7,764 nucleotides of DNA. Origin: Chloroflexota bacterium (GTDB lineage Bacteria; Chloroflexota; Dehalococcoidia; UBA2979). A program made the translations under genes and the position numbers. The notes beneath the pieces were generated by a model that searched no databases, had not been told where the DNA came from, and saw only the letters and a list, made by a program, of their open reading frames with translations. Positions 6,188 to 7,764 of the stretch are shown in pieces; the stretch's first letter is position 1, and the number at the start of each line of letters is the position of its first letter. The stretch covers positions 1-7,764 of the forward strand of contig PBOW01000014.1 in assembly GCA_002725365.1 (NCBI GenBank). Direction: 5' to 3'.

Positions 6188-6846
6188 CAGTAAGTCACAC
6201 TTTCCACTAACTTGCCGTCGTCGACTCGTATCATCCCGGTCGCCCAATCATTTATCCGCTCTGTTCTGTGAGTGGCCGAAAGCACCGTGATTTGCCTTTG
6301 TGAATCGGGTTTTAAAATCAGCTGGTCGAGGAGGTCTAGTCCGTTCGCATCTAGGCCGATCTCTGGTTCATCCAATAGTAAAACCAGCGGCTTGTTTAAT
6401 AAACATTTAGCTATCATTAGGCGTTGTTTTTGTCCTCTGGAGAACTCGCCGATGCGTGCTGACACTTTTCTTGATAAGCCTACCTGCTTCAGGACTTCTC
6501 TGATTCGGAGATCTGCGTCACCTACCTTGTAAAGTTTTGCAAATAAGTTCAGTTCCTCTATTGGGGAAAAGTTTGTGTGGAGCATCGGTTGATGCTGCAT
6601 GACACCAATCAACCCTCTGAGCTCATTAGGATTTTTTACAACATCATATCCATGGACCCAGGCTTGACCGTCTGACGGTTTGAGAAGTGTATTGAGTAAT
6701 GAGAGGAGAGTTGTCTTACCAGACCCGTTATTGCCGATGAGAGCAATTCTTTCTCCACGTTTTATTTCCAGAGATACATCTACAAGGGCCGGTGTGCCCT
6801 GAAATCGCTTTGTGAGATGGCTTGTTTTTATTGATATTTCAGTCAT
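6187..6846 (-). CDS. ccmA: Haem exporter ATP-binding protein CcmA
   Basis: CcmA is the cytoplasmic ATPase of CcmAB. The 219-residue product has all ABC motifs in order: Walker A GNNGSGKTT (38-46), Q-loop in VMQHQ (82-86), signature FSRGQKQRL (135-143), Walker B VLLLDEP (155-161), D-loop GLD (164-166) and switch His193 (SATHRTE). The signature is FSRGQ rather than LSGGQ; relaxed signatures are common in CcmA, which fits its role in complex remodelling rather than bulk transport. The assignment as CcmA rather than a generic ABC-2 ATPase comes mainly from its position directly before ccmB. The start at 6846 lies three bases after the ccmH stop, with only a weak AAAG ribosome-binding element, so translational coupling is likely. 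Confidence 0.93.
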   Translation of the reverse strand: MTEISIKTSHLTKRFQGTPALVDVSLEIKRGERIALIGNNGSGKTTLLSLLNTLLKPSDGQAWVHGYDVVKNPNELRGLIGVMQHQPMLHTNFSPIEELNLFAKLYKVGDADLRIREVLKQVGLSRKVSARIGEFSRGQKQRLMIAKCLLNKPLVLLLDEPEIGLDANGLDLLDQLILKPDSQRQITVLSATHRTERINDWATGMIRVDDGKLVESVTY

Positions 6847-6849
6847 GAG

Positions 6850-7263
6850 TTATCTTTGCGTACGCTTGAGTCTGAATAATAATGTGTATCCGATGGCAAG
6901 CGGAAATATTATTGAGGCTCCGGTCCACATCCAGAGGAGAAGATTTACGCCTCCAATACCTAGACTCACTCTGATCTCTTCACCGTACGATTCGACAAAA
7001 TAAAGAATCACTTCGTCAGCTGAGCGGCCAGCTGCCAGCTGCTCTCTTATCGACTGCTTCATATCGTTACAGATAGCAAGGCCACAGGTGCTTAATTTCT
7101 CGTTCGCACACACGGGGCAGCGTAACTGTTCCTCTATTGAGAGTGCTTGAGAACTGATATCTGTTTCAGGTGTCTGAGATTCCACTGTTTTCTCGAAGAA
7201 AACAAACGCACTCAGGGTTGATATCGCTCCGAGAACCAAAATGCGTAGACCAAAATGTTTCAT
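6850..7263 (-). CDS. ccmH: Cytochrome c maturation thiol-reductase subunit CcmH (CcmL/CycL type)
   Basis: CcmH is a membrane-anchored, outward-facing thioredox protein that keeps the CXXCH cysteines of apocytochromes reduced and works with CcmF in haem ligation. The 137-residue product has a hydrophobic N-terminal segment (residues about 5-23, signal or anchor), the redox motif LRCPVC (Cys49, Cys52), the three-helix-bundle hallmark MKQSIREQLAAGRSADEVIL (68-87) followed by YFVESYGEEI, and a C-terminal membrane span (about 105-130) ending in a basic RLKRTQR. It is a short CcmH without the C-terminal TPR domain found in the fused E. coli form. Two further cysteines, Cys60 and Cys65, are unusual. 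The ATG at 7263, two bases after the ccmF stop, is preferred; the open frame upstream overlaps ccmF and lacks a signal-like start. Confidence 0.92.
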   Translation of the reverse strand: MKHFGLRILVLGAISTLSAFVFFEKTVESQTPETDISSQALSIEEQLRCPVCANEKLSTCGLAICNDMKQSIREQLAAGRSADEVILYFVESYGEEIRVSLGIGGVNLLLWMWTGASIIFPLAIGYTLLFRLKRTQR

Positions 7264-7265
7264 GT

Positions 7266-7764
7266 TCAGGCCGCTCGTATTTTTTTCTCGGGTGTGAAGC
7301 ACATAAATAACCCGGCTATATAGATCCCTGCACCTATCCAAAGCCACTGGACCAGCGGTTTGATAATAATTTGAATTTCAGCGACCTTTTCTTCGTTCCA
7401 GCCTTGGGTAAATACGTAAACATCGCGCAACAGATTGCTGTTTATATCGACGATCGATACAGGTTGGTCAGGGGCCACAAAAAAGAATCGTCTGCCTGGT
7501 CTGAGTGTATCGACAACGGAGTTCGAGCCAGGCTCACGCATTTCGATGTTTGTTCCCGCCTCTATTTCAATACCGTTTACGTTTGGCCTGTTGCCCCAGA
7601 GGTCTGTGTACTCAAACGCATAGGATCCCGCTACGAACTGTTCGCCAGGAGATACGATCACTCGTGCACGTTCCTCCATGATGCTCGATCCGATAATACC
7701 CAGTGCCATAATTGCTAGTCCAACGTGTGCGAAATACCCCCCGTATCGTCGCATCAGAGACATT
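7266..7764 (-). CDS. ccmF: Haem lyase CcmF, C-terminal fragment (5' end outside window)
   Basis: CcmF is the large WWD-family membrane protein (about 630-660 residues) that receives haem from CcmE and ligates it to apocytochrome c. Only its last 165 residues or so are present; the frame runs off the right edge, and the Met codon at 7763 is probably internal. The fragment opens with RRYGGYFAHVGLAIMALGII, a typical CcmF transmembrane segment. The histidine in YFAHVG (codon 7727-7725) lies about 152 residues from the C-terminus, the same distance as the transmembrane haem ligand H491 of E. coli CcmF. A periplasmic beta-rich domain follows (GEQFVAGSYAFEYTDLW through DVYVFTQG), then a last membrane span near PLVQWLWIGAGIYIAGLFM. 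The WWD motif itself would lie upstream, outside the window. It is the first visible gene of the cluster; ccmE is often just before it. Confidence 0.9.
   Translation of the reverse strand, partial: MSLMRRYGGYFAHVGLAIMALGIIGSSIMEERARVIVSPGEQFVAGSYAFEYTDLWGNRPNVNGIEIEAGTNIEMREPGSNSVVDTLRPGRRFFFVAPDQPVSIVDINSNLLRDVYVFTQGWNEEKVAEIQIIIKPLVQWLWIGAGIYIAGLFMCFTPEKKIRAA

Noticed and set aside
6188..6247. Longer CcmB N-terminus beginning at 6247
   Set aside because: It lies entirely inside ccmA coding sequence and is highly charged; the TGATG overlap at 6189-6185 gives the normal CcmB length.
7264..7347. Longer CcmH N-terminus beginning at 7347
   Set aside because: It overlaps the end of ccmF out of frame; starting at 7263 gives a proper hydrophobic N-terminal segment and a two-base gap after the ccmF stop.

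Overview
The window looks like a chromosomal segment of an uncultured bacterium. The best guess is a Chloroflexota lineage of the marine SAR202/Dehalococcoidia type. This rests on three things: a family 5 solute-binding lipoprotein whose leader combines a twin-arginine motif with a lipobox (SRRSLVRG...LLGC), a CtBP-like D-2-hydroxyacid dehydrogenase beside it, and the short intergenic style with a moderately AT-rich composition. The assignment is inference from remembered family style; no search was run.

Left part (1-2256): a divergent pair. The minus strand carries the first 269 residues of an ABC transporter substrate-binding lipoprotein that runs off the left edge. The plus strand carries an NAD-dependent 2-hydroxyacid dehydrogenase. 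The 378 bp between their starts hold no convincing gene, but contain a good sigma70-like promoter overlapping two abutting palindromes for the transporter gene, and a smaller inverted repeat upstream of the dehydrogenase.

Middle (2286-3608): two housekeeping genes transcribed divergently, greA (transcript cleavage factor, minus) and rsmG (16S rRNA G527 N7-methyltransferase, plus). About 100 bp of AT-rich DNA separates them.

Right part (3624-7764): a tightly packed minus-strand cluster for cytochrome c maturation (System I) and haem modification. In transcription order it reads ccmF (C-terminal part only, entering from the right edge), ccmH, ccmA, ccmB, ccmC, a 48-codon ccmD-like gene, then ctaB. 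Gaps are 2 nt, 3 nt, a 1-nt overlap, 24, 26 and 84 nt, so at least ccmF to ccmD is almost certainly one operon. CcmA, CcmB, CcmC and CcmD would form the complex that loads haem onto the chaperone CcmE. CcmF and CcmH would attach haem to reduced CXXCH motifs of apocytochromes. CtaB would farnesylate haem b to haem O for a haem-copper oxidase. The cluster therefore supplies both cofactors of an aerobic respiratory chain. ccmE and ccmG are not in the window.

No mobile element, CRISPR array, tRNA or rRNA was seen. I see no wholly new system. The points worth a second look are the small ccmD-like gene with a perfect hairpin over its stop codon, two additional cysteines in CcmH, a degenerate nucleotide-binding loop in the dehydrogenase, and the tandem palindromes upstream of the transporter gene.
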